Origin: Fibrobacter sp. UWT2
GTDB taxonomy: Bacteria; Fibrobacterota; Fibrobacteria; Fibrobacterales; Fibrobacteraceae
Direction of reading: 5' to 3'
DNA length: 50,597 nt
Assembly (NCBI RefSeq): GCF_900142545.1
Contig: NZ_FRBF01000020.1
Location: forward strand, 1-50,597
In this document: piece after piece, positions 40,994 to 50,320 of the stretch
Numbering within the stretch: the stretch's first letter is position 1
Layout: each line of letters begins with the position of its first letter
The notes under the pieces: model-generated
Databases searched by the model: none
What the model was told of the DNA's origin: nothing
What the model saw: only the letters and a program-made list of their open reading frames with translations
Made by a program: the position numbers and the translations under genes

Positions 40994-42328
40994 ATGATTT
41001 TGTTGACAGATTTATTTATTGTTGCTGTGTGCTGCATGATTCTCTTGGATTTTAAGAGAGGCTTTTTTGTTGTAGTATTGGCAAAGCTGTTTACTCCGGT
41101 TTATGTACGGTTCGTGCTTGGCCCAGTAAGTGTTGATGTTTTTGACCTATGGACTGTCGTCATGATTATGTCTCTGGTAGTGCATAGGGTGAAATTATCT
41201 TCTGTAAAGAGATATCCTTTTCTTAAATGTTTCTTGCTCTATAGTGGCGTGTTAATCGTGTTGGCGCTCTTTGCTACTAGAATGCCGTTGGGTTCGCAGT
41301 TGTATTACATCATCAAACAAAACTTGTTCCAAGAGATGTTGATTTGTTATTTTGCCTATTTGGTTTTTATCGAAAAACAGTCTGCGGGCCGATTCGTCAA
41401 TTATATGGTGATTGTTTGCATCATTTGCGGCTTTTATGGAATACTAGTTTACCTGATGCAAAAGAATGTGTATATAGATTCCCTGTCTAGGGCTTTTGTT
41501 GGTGAGAAAAATATTTATGCGGATTTTCTCAATGACGCTAGAATGGGGTTGAAGGGGCGCTCAAGTGGAACCTTGCCACACCCTCTGTCTTGGGCGCAAT
41601 ATTGGTGTGTTATAGTCAGTTTTGTATATCTTATCAAGGACCATCTTAAGAAAAATCTCTATTATATTCTTTTGTTCCTTGGATTGACAAATATCGTTCT
41701 TTCGGGATCGAGAGCGGCCTTGTTAAGCTTGTGCCCCCTGCTTTATTTGTATTATCGGCGGGCGGATTTGTCTAAAAAAGTTATTTGTTTGATGGCTTTA
41801 TTGGTTGCCGTGGTGGCAATTCTTGGTTATTCCAATAAGGGTGAATCTTTATTGAATATTGCCCGATCCTTGATTGTAGATACCTCGGGCAGAGCGGCAA
41901 CAGGCAGTTCTTCTACCATGAGACTTTCTCAATTTGAAAATATGATGAACATATTGAAAGGCAAGGATTTTCTGTTTGGTTACGGTTCAGGATTCCTAGC
42001 GTCTGAATCAAATTTGAGAGAATCTTTGACCTTGGAAATGCGAGGTTTTGAATCTGTGATTTTCCAGAAAGTGTTCGACTCGGGGATTTTTGGTTGCATA
42101 GCGTTTTTTGTCTTTTTTAAACGGTTGTTTGATACGTTAAAGATTCAGTGTACTTCTCAGGGATTTTCGCTGGCAATGTTTTTCTTGTCCTATTTAATTG
42201 CGGTTTTGCTAACCGGTGTACAAGGTGGTTCTTTTTCGTTCTTCCTGGTGTTTAGTTTTGCCTGTGTGTTTTTTTTGCAAAAGAAAGAAGAAAAAAATAC
42301 TGAGAGAAAAAACGCAAAAATCGGGTAG
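40994..42328 (+). CDS. Wzy polymerase/O-antigen ligase-like membrane protein
   Basis: A 444-aa protein with about 11 hydrophobic segments and a large loop at about 170-200 and again at 290-345, the pattern of the O-antigen ligase/polymerase superfamily. The short stretch GRSSGTLPHPLSWAQYW near 190 and VLSGSRAALLSL near 233 are typical of it. Given the other genes it is more likely the Wzy polymerase that joins repeat units at the periplasmic face. The C-terminus is a short Lys-rich cytoplasmic tail. It lies 18 bp after the preceding glycosyltransferase gene and 5 bp before the next. Confidence 0.82.
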   Translation: MILLTDLFIVAVCCMILLDFKRGFFVVVLAKLFTPVYVRFVLGPVSVDVFDLWTVVMIMSLVVHRVKLSSVKRYPFLKCFLLYSGVLIVLALFATRMPLGSQLYYIIKQNLFQEMLICYFAYLVFIEKQSAGRFVNYMVIVCIICGFYGILVYLMQKNVYIDSLSRAFVGEKNIYADFLNDARMGLKGRSSGTLPHPLSWAQYWCVIVSFVYLIKDHLKKNLYYILLFLGLTNIVLSGSRAALLSLCPLLYLYYRRADLSKKVICLMALLVAVVAILGYSNKGESLLNIARSLIVDTSGRAATGSSSTMRLSQFENMMNILKGKDFLFGYGSGFLASESNLRESLTLEMRGFESVIFQKVFDSGIFGCIAFFVFFKRLFDTLKIQCTSQGFSLAMFFLSYLIAVLLTGVQGGSFSFFLVFSFACVFFLQKKEEKNTERKNAKIG

Positions 42329-42333
42329 GGAAT

Positions 42334-43491
42334 ATGAGAAAACTTCGGGTTCTACATTTGATATGGTCAATGGGTGCTGGAGGTGCTCAGCAGATTGTCT
42401 TGAACTACCTGCGTGATTTCCAAAATGATCCTGATATCGACTTGAAATTGTGTGTTTACACTGGCAAGACGAAATCTAAATACGATCAAGAAATTGAGGA
42501 AAATCACTACAATGTACAGTATTTAAACTTCCCAAAGACATGCGTCAAAATTCCTTATTTGAAAAGATATTTTCAAATTCCTGTTTCTAAAAAGAATTGG
42601 CGAAAGGCTATTGAGGATAATCGTCCCGATATTGTGCATGTGCATATCTCTGCGCTGCTTTCAATCACGTTGGATGCTGTAGTAGATTTGAATGTGCCGG
42701 TTCGATTTGATACATTGCATAGTGATCCTAGGCGCTATAGGGGCAGAGAATTGCGCTATATAAAGAGAGCTTTTAGTAAAGAAGGCTTCGTTCCCTTATG
42801 TGTAACAAAGGAACAAGTTTCTTTGGCGCAAGGCCATTATGGAAATTTTGACTATGAATTAATCCCTAATGGTGTCGATGTTGAAGCGCTAAGAAGGGAG
42901 ATTGTAAGTAAAGAATCTGCACGCAGAAAACATGGTTTGTCTTCTGAGGATTTTGTTGTCCTTGCCGTGGGAAGAATCAATCCGATCAAGAATTTCTCTT
43001 TGCTCATAGATGCATTTGCTTTGTTGTTGAAAAAGAATCCTCGGGGCTTGCTGGTTTTTGCTGGTAGTTGCGTTCCTCGTGAAAAGGCAAAACTGGTCCG
43101 TAAGATTGAATCTTATGGGATTGCTGACAGGGTGCAGTTTTTAGGGTCGTTGTCGAATGTCGTCCCTCTGTATTGTGCCGCAGATGTACTTGCAGTCACG
43201 TCTATTTCTGAATCTTTCTCCTTGGTTACTCTGGAAGCTCAAATCTGCGGAACACGCTGCGTGATTTCCAACGGAGTTCCTTCTGAAGTTATTGTGTCGA
43301 ATGCCGTCAGAAAGATGGATGCGCAAGATAGCGCTGAGACCTGGGCTGAAGCGTTGCTGGACACGGCGTATAAAGGGGAAAAAGTTTCTGATATAGAAGA
43401 GTTTGATGTTCATGCTGTTAGCAGAAAACTGAAGAATGTGTATTTGAAGAAGTGGAATGAATACATGGAGAGGGCGAATGCAAATCAATAG
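42334..43491 (+). CDS. GT4-type glycosyltransferase
   Basis: A 385-aa GT-B-fold enzyme. It starts LRVLHLIWSMGAGGAQQIVLNYL, and has PDIVHVHISALL near 97, LIPNGVDVEALRREI near 172, VVLAVGRINPIKNFSLLIDAF near 205 and ADVLAVTSISESFSLVTLEAQICG near 285, with the E-x7-E motif (E-S-F-S-L-V-T-L-E). It adds a sugar to the repeat unit; donor unknown. It lies 5 bp after the polymerase-like gene and overlaps the acetyltransferase gene by 14 bp, which suggests coupled expression. Confidence 0.9.
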   Translation: MRKLRVLHLIWSMGAGGAQQIVLNYLRDFQNDPDIDLKLCVYTGKTKSKYDQEIEENHYNVQYLNFPKTCVKIPYLKRYFQIPVSKKNWRKAIEDNRPDIVHVHISALLSITLDAVVDLNVPVRFDTLHSDPRRYRGRELRYIKRAFSKEGFVPLCVTKEQVSLAQGHYGNFDYELIPNGVDVEALRREIVSKESARRKHGLSSEDFVVLAVGRINPIKNFSLLIDAFALLLKKNPRGLLVFAGSCVPREKAKLVRKIESYGIADRVQFLGSLSNVVPLYCAADVLAVTSISESFSLVTLEAQICGTRCVISNGVPSEVIVSNAVRKMDAQDSAETWAEALLDTAYKGEKVSDIEEFDVHAVSRKLKNVYLKKWNEYMERANANQ

Positions 43492-44047
43492 CCGTAAAGA
43501 TTTGAAATATTTTTTGGAAAGAGACCGCATTGCCTTAAAAAGGAAAAAATCCTTTTTTAAAGATGATATTTGGAAATTTGAAATTTTGCTCAGAAAGGCG
43601 GAGTATTATTGTAACTGCATGCCGGGCCCTTTGAAAAAAATAGGTTCTCTGTACAAGAAACGCTTATATGCCTTAGGCAGAAAGTGCGGTGGGTTCTCGA
43701 TACCGGTGAATGCGTTTGGACCCGGTTTGTCCATTGCTCATTATGGAACCATAGTGGTGAATGAAACTACAAAAGTGGGCTGTAATTGTAGAATACACGA
43801 AGGCGTTACCATTGGCGCTACGGGACGTTCGGGGCAAGCCGCTCACATCGGTGACAACTGCTTTATTGCTACGGGTGCAAAGATTATCGGTGCCGTAGAA
43901 CTGGGCGATGATGTTGCTATAGGGGCAAATGCCGTTGTAACAAAATCTTTTGCTGAAAACCACATAACTCTTGCAGGTGTTCCCGCCAAAAAAATCAGTG
44001 ATCATGGATCTCATGATTTTTTAGCGGAGGGATTATTCAATGAATGA
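43478..44047 (+). CDS. Serine acetyltransferase-like hexapeptide acyltransferase
   Basis: A 189-aa left-handed beta-helix protein. The C-terminal half carries hexapeptide repeats (VGCNCRIHEGVTIGATGRSGQAAHIGDNCFIATGAKIIGAVELGDDVAIGANAVV), and ends with the usual LAGVPAKKI. The catalytic His is probably the one in IAHYGTIVV or RIHEGV. Such CysE-like proteins in polysaccharide loci O-acetylate sugars with acetyl-CoA. The N-terminal 60 residues are basic and helical. The ATG at 43478 follows GGAGAGG and overlaps the previous gene by 14 bp; an in-frame ATG at 43457 lacks a ribosome site. Confidence 0.85.
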   Translation: MQINSRKDLKYFLERDRIALKRKKSFFKDDIWKFEILLRKAEYYCNCMPGPLKKIGSLYKKRLYALGRKCGGFSIPVNAFGPGLSIAHYGTIVVNETTKVGCNCRIHEGVTIGATGRSGQAAHIGDNCFIATGAKIIGAVELGDDVAIGANAVVTKSFAENHITLAGVPAKKISDHGSHDFLAEGLFNE

Positions 44048-45161
44048 TTTTAGCAGAAAGGTTATTGTTTTTGGTGGAAATCATCATAATCCTCTGGGCG
44101 TAATCAGAGCCTTGGGAAGAAAGAAATTAGATGTTTTTTTCTTGACGTCTGTAAAAAACTCTTTTGTCGCACATAGTAAATACGTTACAGAAACAATCTT
44201 TCTGGAAAAAGATGAAGACGCTCCTCAAGTTTTGTTGAACCGTTTTTCTTCAGAACTTGTTAAACCCGTTATCGTCTGCTGTGGAGACGGATTTGCCGCT
44301 ATTATCATGAATAGCCGCGAAATGCTAAAGAAAGCCTTTATTATGCCTTATGCAAAGGTGTATCAAAAAGGCAATATCTTTGATAAAGGCTTTCAGGCTG
44401 CCGTTGCGAAAGAATGTGGTATAGAAATGCCGCAAAGTCAGGTGCTTGAATTATCCGAAGCAAAAGAACTTTTGAAAAACTGGAATTCATTTCCCAGTAT
44501 TGTAAAGCCTTTGGATAGCCTTATGGCTTTCGGTGGGAAAGATGATATACGTATTGTCGAAAATTCAGAGGAACTGAATGCCGCGTTAGAAAAAACACAC
44601 TCTATCAAAATCCAGATACAGCAGTATATAAAAAAGAAAATGGAATTTCAGTTGATCGGCTGCTCTTTGGATGAAGGGCGAATCGTGATTATCCCTGGAT
44701 TTACGCATATTTTGCGTCAACCGCCTAATACCAATACAGGTTTTTTGAAATACAGCAGCTGCGAAAAACTTAATTATGATTTGAGAAAAATTAAGGATTT
44801 TATGCGGAGAGTCGGTTATTCGGGCCTTTTTTCCGCAGAATTTCTGCGAGAAGAAAAAGGAGATTACTTCATGGAAGTTAATTTCCGTAATGATGGTAAT
44901 GCGTATGTTGTGACCCAGGCAGGAGTAAATTTGCCTTATTTATGGGTGTATTATTGTTGCGAAGGTAAATTACCACCTAATGAACCTGAGACGATAAAGA
45001 GAGAAACTTTTTTTATGCCGGATTTGCAGGATATTCGCAATGTGATGCATGGCGATCTTTCTTTGATTACTTTTATTCGAGATTGGTTTAAAACCAAAGC
45101 GCATGCGGTTTATGATTTGAAGGATTTAAAGCCTTTCTTACATCAACTCTTCCTTCACTAG
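44040..45161 (+). CDS. ATP-grasp carboxylate-amine ligase-like protein
   Basis: A 373-aa ATP-grasp enzyme. An N-terminal pre-ATP-grasp domain (VIVFGGNHHNPLGVIRALG, 8-26) is followed by ATP-binding Lys 156 in SIVKP, the acidic loop IQIQQYIKKKMEFQLIG near 190 and the metal site EVNFRND (E279, N281). Members activate a carboxylate as an acyl phosphate and join it to an amine or similar nucleophile. The protein is collinear with the C-terminal half of the BCCT fusion 3.6 kb downstream (same FG..H.NPLG start and E-x-NFRN site), so the two are paralogues. The last 60 residues have no known motif. The ATG overlaps the acetyltransferase stop region by 8 bp. Substrates are unknown. Confidence 0.85.
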   Translation: MNDFSRKVIVFGGNHHNPLGVIRALGRKKLDVFFLTSVKNSFVAHSKYVTETIFLEKDEDAPQVLLNRFSSELVKPVIVCCGDGFAAIIMNSREMLKKAFIMPYAKVYQKGNIFDKGFQAAVAKECGIEMPQSQVLELSEAKELLKNWNSFPSIVKPLDSLMAFGGKDDIRIVENSEELNAALEKTHSIKIQIQQYIKKKMEFQLIGCSLDEGRIVIIPGFTHILRQPPNTNTGFLKYSSCEKLNYDLRKIKDFMRRVGYSGLFSAEFLREEKGDYFMEVNFRNDGNAYVVTQAGVNLPYLWVYYCCEGKLPPNEPETIKRETFFMPDLQDIRNVMHGDLSLITFIRDWFKTKAHAVYDLKDLKPFLHQLFLH

Positions 45162-45172
45162 GAATAGAAAAT

Positions 45173-46099
45173 ATGAGCGAAAAGTATTTTGTCATTACCA
45201 TTGACACGGAAGGTGATAACCAATGGAATCTTTCTAAGAGTCCTTCAACGGAGAATGCGAAATTTCTACCGCGCTTTCAGGAACTAAGCGAAAAGTACGC
45301 ATTCTTTCCCGTATGGCTGACAAATTATGAAATGGCGTGTGATTCGTTTTTCGTTGAGTATATGCAAGATCGCCTAAAGGCAAGAACCTGCGAAATAGGA
45401 ATGCATTTGCATGCTTGGCATAACCCTCCGGAACACCATTTGGAGAAGAAGACGAATCAGCGTTCCTATCTGATTGAGTATCCTGAAGAAGTAATGGATC
45501 AAAAGATCGGCTATTTGACGAATCTTTTGGAGGATACTTTTCAGATAAAGATGGTTTCTCATCGGAGTGGCCGCTGGACGACTAATGACGTTTATTTTAA
45601 ACTTTTAAAGAAATATGGTTATAAAGTGGACTGCTCCGTAACACCGCTTGTCAATTGGGAAGCGTGTTTGGGAGAGTCTGGCGTTCCTGGGTCTGACTAT
45701 TCTTGTTGTCCGTCAAAGCCTTACTTAATATATGATGGTCTATGGGAAGTTCCTGTGACTATAAAGTATTTACATGATTTCTGCATAGACAGAATCCATT
45801 CCGTAAAGGGCTTTGCCAAAGAGATCAAATGGGCTTTGAAAGGCCGAAATGAGTGGATCCGCCCGGATGCATCTTGCTCTTTCTTGAAGATGAAAAAAGT
45901 TTTGGATGCGTCCCGTGATAATGAATATGTTATGTTTATGCTTCATTCTTCAGAGATGATGCCTGGTGGAAGCCCTTCGTTTCCAAACGAAAGATGTATT
46001 GAAAAATTGTTTGGTTGTATAGAGCGCCTTTTTGATTATGCGAAGGGGCTTGGGTATAAAGGTATTACTTTGGCAGAATACCAAAAATTGCTAAAATAA
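45173..46099 (+). CDS. Polysaccharide-deacetylase-like protein
   Basis: A 308-aa NodB/carbohydrate-esterase-4-like protein. Metal-site candidates are TIDTEGD (D11, D15), HLHAWH (H78, H80, H83) and SHRSGRW (H130, R131). There is no signal peptide or membrane segment, so it acts in the cytoplasm, perhaps on a nucleotide- or lipid-linked amino sugar. Removing an N-acetyl group would create the free amine that an ATP-grasp ligase needs, which fits its position between the two ATP-grasp genes. Spacing to both neighbours is under 12 bp. Function as deacetylase is inferred from the fold motifs. Confidence 0.75.
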   Translation: MSEKYFVITIDTEGDNQWNLSKSPSTENAKFLPRFQELSEKYAFFPVWLTNYEMACDSFFVEYMQDRLKARTCEIGMHLHAWHNPPEHHLEKKTNQRSYLIEYPEEVMDQKIGYLTNLLEDTFQIKMVSHRSGRWTTNDVYFKLLKKYGYKVDCSVTPLVNWEACLGESGVPGSDYSCCPSKPYLIYDGLWEVPVTIKYLHDFCIDRIHSVKGFAKEIKWALKGRNEWIRPDASCSFLKMKKVLDASRDNEYVMFMLHSSEMMPGGSPSFPNERCIEKLFGCIERLFDYAKGLGYKGITLAEYQKLLK

Positions 46100-46106
46100 A
46101 TGATGT

Positions 46107-47600
46107 ATGGCTGAAGTAGCGAACAAAAGCATTGTTAAGAGTCTTTTTTGGACTTATGGAGAAAAACTCAGTACGCAGTTTGTATCCATTCTTGTGACCA
46201 TTATTCTAGCTCGTCTTTTGTCTCCTGATGACTACGGTGTCATTTCCATAGTCATGGTGTTCATTCTTTTTTGCGACATTTTTGTGACGGGTGGATTTGG
46301 TCAAGCTCTAGTGCAAAAGAAAGATGCAGATGACTTGGATTTTAATTCAATGTTCATATGCAGCTGTGTAATGTCGTTGTTGCTGTATGGCGTGATTTTC
46401 TTTGGTGCCCCTTTTATAGCTGATTTTTATGAACGTCCCGTAATTGTTCCTGTATTGCGTGTTCTAGGATTGCGACTGATTGTATCTAGTTTCAATACGA
46501 TTCAGCAAGCCAAAATCCAAAAGTCGATGACCTTCAAAAAATCTTTTTTTGCTACAGCGGTGGCTACGTTGTTGTCGGCTGTTGTTGGCGTGATTTTGGC
46601 TTATTGTGGCTTTGGCGTATGGGCCTTGGTGGGGCAGTATTTGGTTTCCATTTTTGCGGTGACGATTGCTCTTGCTCGAATTTGTGATTGGTCTCCGCGG
46701 CTTCAGTTTTCATGGACTCGCTCCAAACTTCTGATTAACTTTGGCTGGAAGGTCCTGTTGACAACGATTTGCTTTACCTTGGTGAACGACTTTAGAAGCC
46801 TTGTTGTTGGAAAAAAGTTTGGCCCAGGTGATTTAGCTTTCTATGATCAAGGGCAGAAATTTCCGAATTTAATTGTAACGAATATCAATGCTTCCATAGG
46901 AAGAGTGCTGTTTCCTGCCTTTTCTAATCGGCAGGATGATTTGGCGTATGTAAAACAGTTGTGCAGGAAGGGGATTAACTTGTCGACGTTCCTGTTAGCG
47001 CCACTTCTTATTGGGTTGATTGCTGTTGCAGATACATTCGTTGAAGTGATTCTTACGGAAAAATGGATCCCTTGCGTATTCTATATGCGTATGTTGACCT
47101 TGATGTTTTTGGTAAGACCTTTCACGACGACATGCCATCAAGCTATTATGGCGTTAGGGCGAAGTGACATTACTTTAAAGATTATGGTTGTAATTAATGT
47201 GATCGCCTTGATTTTACTTTGTATTGCTCTGTTTGTGTTTAATAGCGTGCCGATGGTGGCCGTAGGAAGTGTCTTATCTGAATTAGTTAGTGTAATTCTA
47301 TTTATGTTTTATATAAAAAAGTTTGTTGGATATACATACACGGAGCAGGTTCGTGATGTCTTGCCCAGTTTAGTGTTGTCTGCAATTATGGGTAGTGCAA
47401 TATTTGGCTTGTCGTTTTTGGTGGCGGATAAAATGATGCTGTTTATTGTCCAGCTTGGAATAGGCGTGCTGGTTTATGTCGTTGGTAGTACAGTCTTTAA
47501 AATGAGCGGGGTTGTCTTTATTCTCGGCAAAATGAGCCGGAAAATGCCTCGGGTATGGTTCGTCGACAAACTTTTGGCATATTTGAATATAGCAAGGTGA
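46107..47600 (+). CDS. Wzx-type polysaccharide flippase (MOP superfamily)
   Basis: A 497-aa membrane protein with about 14 hydrophobic segments, of the WzxC/TuaB type. The N-terminus NKSIVKSLFWTYGEKLSTQFVSILVTIILARLLSPDDYGVISIVMVF is typical, as are GFGQALVQKKDADDLDFNSMF near 68 and LGLRLIVSSFNTIQQAKIQKSMTFKKSF near 122. It would carry the finished lipid-linked repeat unit to the periplasmic face, where the Wzy-like protein polymerises it. It lies 7 bp after the deacetylase-like gene and 39 bp before the BCCT fusion. Confidence 0.9.
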   Translation: MAEVANKSIVKSLFWTYGEKLSTQFVSILVTIILARLLSPDDYGVISIVMVFILFCDIFVTGGFGQALVQKKDADDLDFNSMFICSCVMSLLLYGVIFFGAPFIADFYERPVIVPVLRVLGLRLIVSSFNTIQQAKIQKSMTFKKSFFATAVATLLSAVVGVILAYCGFGVWALVGQYLVSIFAVTIALARICDWSPRLQFSWTRSKLLINFGWKVLLTTICFTLVNDFRSLVVGKKFGPGDLAFYDQGQKFPNLIVTNINASIGRVLFPAFSNRQDDLAYVKQLCRKGINLSTFLLAPLLIGLIAVADTFVEVILTEKWIPCVFYMRMLTLMFLVRPFTTTCHQAIMALGRSDITLKIMVVINVIALILLCIALFVFNSVPMVAVGSVLSELVSVILFMFYIKKFVGYTYTEQVRDVLPSLVLSAIMGSAIFGLSFLVADKMMLFIVQLGIGVLVYVVGSTVFKMSGVVFILGKMSRKMPRVWFVDKLLAYLNIAR

Positions 47601-47639
47601 CTTGTTGATGTGGATAAGTATTTATAAAAAGGGGAAAAA

Positions 47640-50276
47640 ATGAATATTCAACGTGTTGTGAAAAAAATGAAAAAAGAAAGCAGTTCAATTATCGCATTTT
47701 GCCTATTGATGGCGATAATTCTTCCGTTGCCGCTGTTGAATATAGACAAGTCATTTTTTGGACAAATGTTTCACGATATTTGTGTGGCGACAAGAGAGTT
47801 TGTAGGCTTTTCTACTGTATTCTGCCTTTTAGTGATTTTATTCTTTGTTTTTTCAAAGTACGGGAGTGTCAAAATTGGTGGCCAATACGCTAAACCGGAG
47901 TACAGCAATGTATCTTGGGTATCCTGTCTTATAATGGCCGGCTTGGGAATAGGGATCGTATTCTATTGTGAGGAACCTCTATTCCACATGAATAGTAATC
48001 CGTATTTTGGGAATGTGGCTGGAAGTGCGGAAGAAGTCGCGTATTCTCTTACTTTGTTTGATTGGACTTTGAATGCTTGGAGTATGTATGGAGTACTTGG
48101 TGTTATCATTGCGTATTTCCATTACAATAAAGGTCGCGAACTGAAACTTAGTGCTGCGTTCCCAGGCAGAACAAACCGTTGGTTAAAGAAAATCGTTGAT
48201 ATAGTCATGGCTTTAGGCATTGTTGCTGGTTTGACAACTTCCTTGGGCCTGGGTGTTGCTCAGTTGAAAGGTGGCGTGGAATATGTTTTTGATTACGATA
48301 TCAGTCCTTATCTGTTGATGGCTGTAATTGGTTTGGTTGCTGTATGGTCTGTTAATTCGGGCTTAAAGAGGGGCGTGAAGTGGCTTTCAAATGTTACAAG
48401 TGTCTTAATTGTTGTTATGCTAATTGTTGTTGTTGTTCTTGGTTATCATTCATTTGATTTGAAATCCTCCTTTACAGGGTACACTTTGAGGGGTGTGAAA
48501 AATTTTGCTCAAAATTTTGTTAGTTACAATAAGTTTTGGGAAGAATTTTCTGATGAATGGGCTGCCAGTTGGGCGGTTTTCTATCAACTTTGGTTTGCGG
48601 CTTGGGCTGCATTTGTTGCCGTTTTCCTTGCAAAAATTTCCAAGGGACGCACAATCCGTGAAACAATGATTGCCATTGTTCTTTTGCCTACAGTGCTAAC
48701 CGCTATTTGGTATGGTGTTTTTGGCAATGTAGGTTTAGTTGTCAAAGATGAACTTTTTGCTCTAATGCAACAAAATCTTCCCCATTCATTATTTTATCTT
48801 CTCAAACAGTTGGCGGGAGAGTCCGGATCTGTTGTTTTGTCCGTCGCGGTGATGCTTACCATATGCTGTATTTTTGTCACTTCTTCTGATTCCAGTTCTT
48901 ATGTTGTGGCGACGCTATTGTCAAAGGATAAGGAAGTTCGTGCGCTTAATAAGATTGTTTGGGGATGTGTCCAATGTGGATGCGCCATGCTTCTGTATTA
49001 TTGTGGCGGATTGTCTCTAATTCAGTCTGCATCAGTTGTTCTTGGACTAGCCGTTCTTGTTATTATATTGCTTGGTAGTGTGTATTTTATCTATGTTTTG
49101 GTTCGGGAAGATCGAAGCAAGTCTGCAAAGATGCCGTTCTCTAATTTGTGTATCGTTTTTGGCTCGGATCATTATAATCCTCTGGGAATAGTACGTTCTT
49201 TGGGGGAAATCGGCGTGTCTCCGGTTGTTGTTTTGGTTGGTGAAAACCCTGTTGCGATCCCTGCTAGCAAGTATCCTCAAAAAATCCATTATGTGAAAAG
49301 TAATGAGGAAGGTTTGGCCTTGATAAAAAGCGAATACGGTCGTAGAAAAGAAAAATGTTTCATTCTGACGGGCAGTGATGATACTACGGCATTGCTGAAT
49401 GAACATTATGATGAATTGAAGGATGACTTCTATTTCTACAATTGTGGTGAACAAGGACGCTTGAATCATTTTATGCAGAAAGAAGTTCTGAACCAATTGG
49501 CAGAAGACTGTGGGGTGAATGTTGCTCGACGTGAAGTTGTAAAAAGGGGAGAGTTGCCCAAAAATCTTCGATATCCCATAATTACTAAGGCTGTTAATTC
49601 CTTATCTACAAGCTGGAAAAATACCATGCATATTTGCCACAATGCGGAGGAACTGCTTGGCGCCTATAAAGATATAGAAGATGAAGATGTTTTGCTTCAG
49701 GAATATATTATCAAGAAAAATGAATTGTGTATTGACGCTGTGGCTTGCAATGAAGGTAAAGATGTCTTTATTCCCATAAATTCCTTCTACCACAGATTAT
49801 TTGATAAAAGCTATGGCTATTACTACTATTTTACACAATTTGACAACAAAGATCTTACGGAAAAAATTAGCTTGATGCTTCAGAAAGCCAAATTTACGGG
49901 CATTTTTTCGGTGGAATTTCTTGTAGATGAAAATGACCAATTGTATTTTTTGGAGATTAACTTCCGCAATTCAACGTGGAGTCATGCTTCCACAGCAGCG
50001 GGCTATAATCTAGTTCATTCTTGGATAGATGCGACCTTGAATGGGCGCATCAATCGTGAAAGTGTAAACATTACTAAGTTGCCTTTTAATTGTCTTGTTG
50101 AAATTAATGAGTATAGGGCGAATGTTAAGACAAAAAAAATTTCCAAGCTTCAGTTTATGAAGGATATTAGAAACAGTGATTATTTGACTTATTGGAATAG
50201 AGAAGATAATGGCCCCTTCTGGGCTATTGTGAAAAATATTTTGGCAAAGAAGCTCCCTTCAAGAAGAAACTCCTAA
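47640..50276 (+). CDS. BCCT transporter fused to an ATP-grasp ligase
   Basis: An 878-aa two-domain protein. Residues 1-490 are a complete BCCT-type transporter of about 12 membrane segments: glycine motif GLGIG (101-105), FDWTLNAWSMY (140-150), WFAAWAAFVAVFLAKISKGRTIRE (318-341) and TSSDSSSYVVATLL (414-427). By comparison with BetP, W142, W147, Y150 and W322 would match aromatic-box residues, and F319 replaces a Trp. Residues 503-878 are an ATP-grasp ligase: IVFGSDHYNPLGIVRSLG, Lys 650 in IITKA, and E772/N774 in EINFRN. The C-terminal domain is paralogous to the enzyme encoded at 44040. The frame is continuous across the linker (490-502). AAAAGGGG precedes the ATG. It probably imports a small zwitterion and ligates it, or an activated form, to a polymer precursor; this is inference. 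Confidence 0.88.
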   Translation: MNIQRVVKKMKKESSSIIAFCLLMAIILPLPLLNIDKSFFGQMFHDICVATREFVGFSTVFCLLVILFFVFSKYGSVKIGGQYAKPEYSNVSWVSCLIMAGLGIGIVFYCEEPLFHMNSNPYFGNVAGSAEEVAYSLTLFDWTLNAWSMYGVLGVIIAYFHYNKGRELKLSAAFPGRTNRWLKKIVDIVMALGIVAGLTTSLGLGVAQLKGGVEYVFDYDISPYLLMAVIGLVAVWSVNSGLKRGVKWLSNVTSVLIVVMLIVVVVLGYHSFDLKSSFTGYTLRGVKNFAQNFVSYNKFWEEFSDEWAASWAVFYQLWFAAWAAFVAVFLAKISKGRTIRETMIAIVLLPTVLTAIWYGVFGNVGLVVKDELFALMQQNLPHSLFYLLKQLAGESGSVVLSVAVMLTICCIFVTSSDSSSYVVATLLSKDKEVRALNKIVWGCVQCGCAMLLYYCGGLSLIQSASVVLGLAVLVIILLGSVYFIYVLVREDRSKSAKMPFSNLCIVFGSDHYNPLGIVRSLGEIGVSPVVVLVGENPVAIPASKYPQKIHYVKSNEEGLALIKSEYGRRKEKCFILTGSDDTTALLNEHYDELKDDFYFYNCGEQGRLNHFMQKEVLNQLAEDCGVNVARREVVKRGELPKNLRYPIITKAVNSLSTSWKNTMHICHNAEELLGAYKDIEDEDVLLQEYIIKKNELCIDAVACNEGKDVFIPINSFYHRLFDKSYGYYYYFTQFDNKDLTEKISLMLQKAKFTGIFSVEFLVDENDQLYFLEINFRNSTWSHASTAAGYNLVHSWIDATLNGRINRESVNITKLPFNCLVEINEYRANVKTKKISKLQFMKDIRNSDYLTYWNREDNGPFWAIVKNILAKKLPSRRNS

Positions 50277-50320
50277 TTTTGAAATACGAACGAGATATCA
50301 ATTTCAGTCAAATAAAAAAT

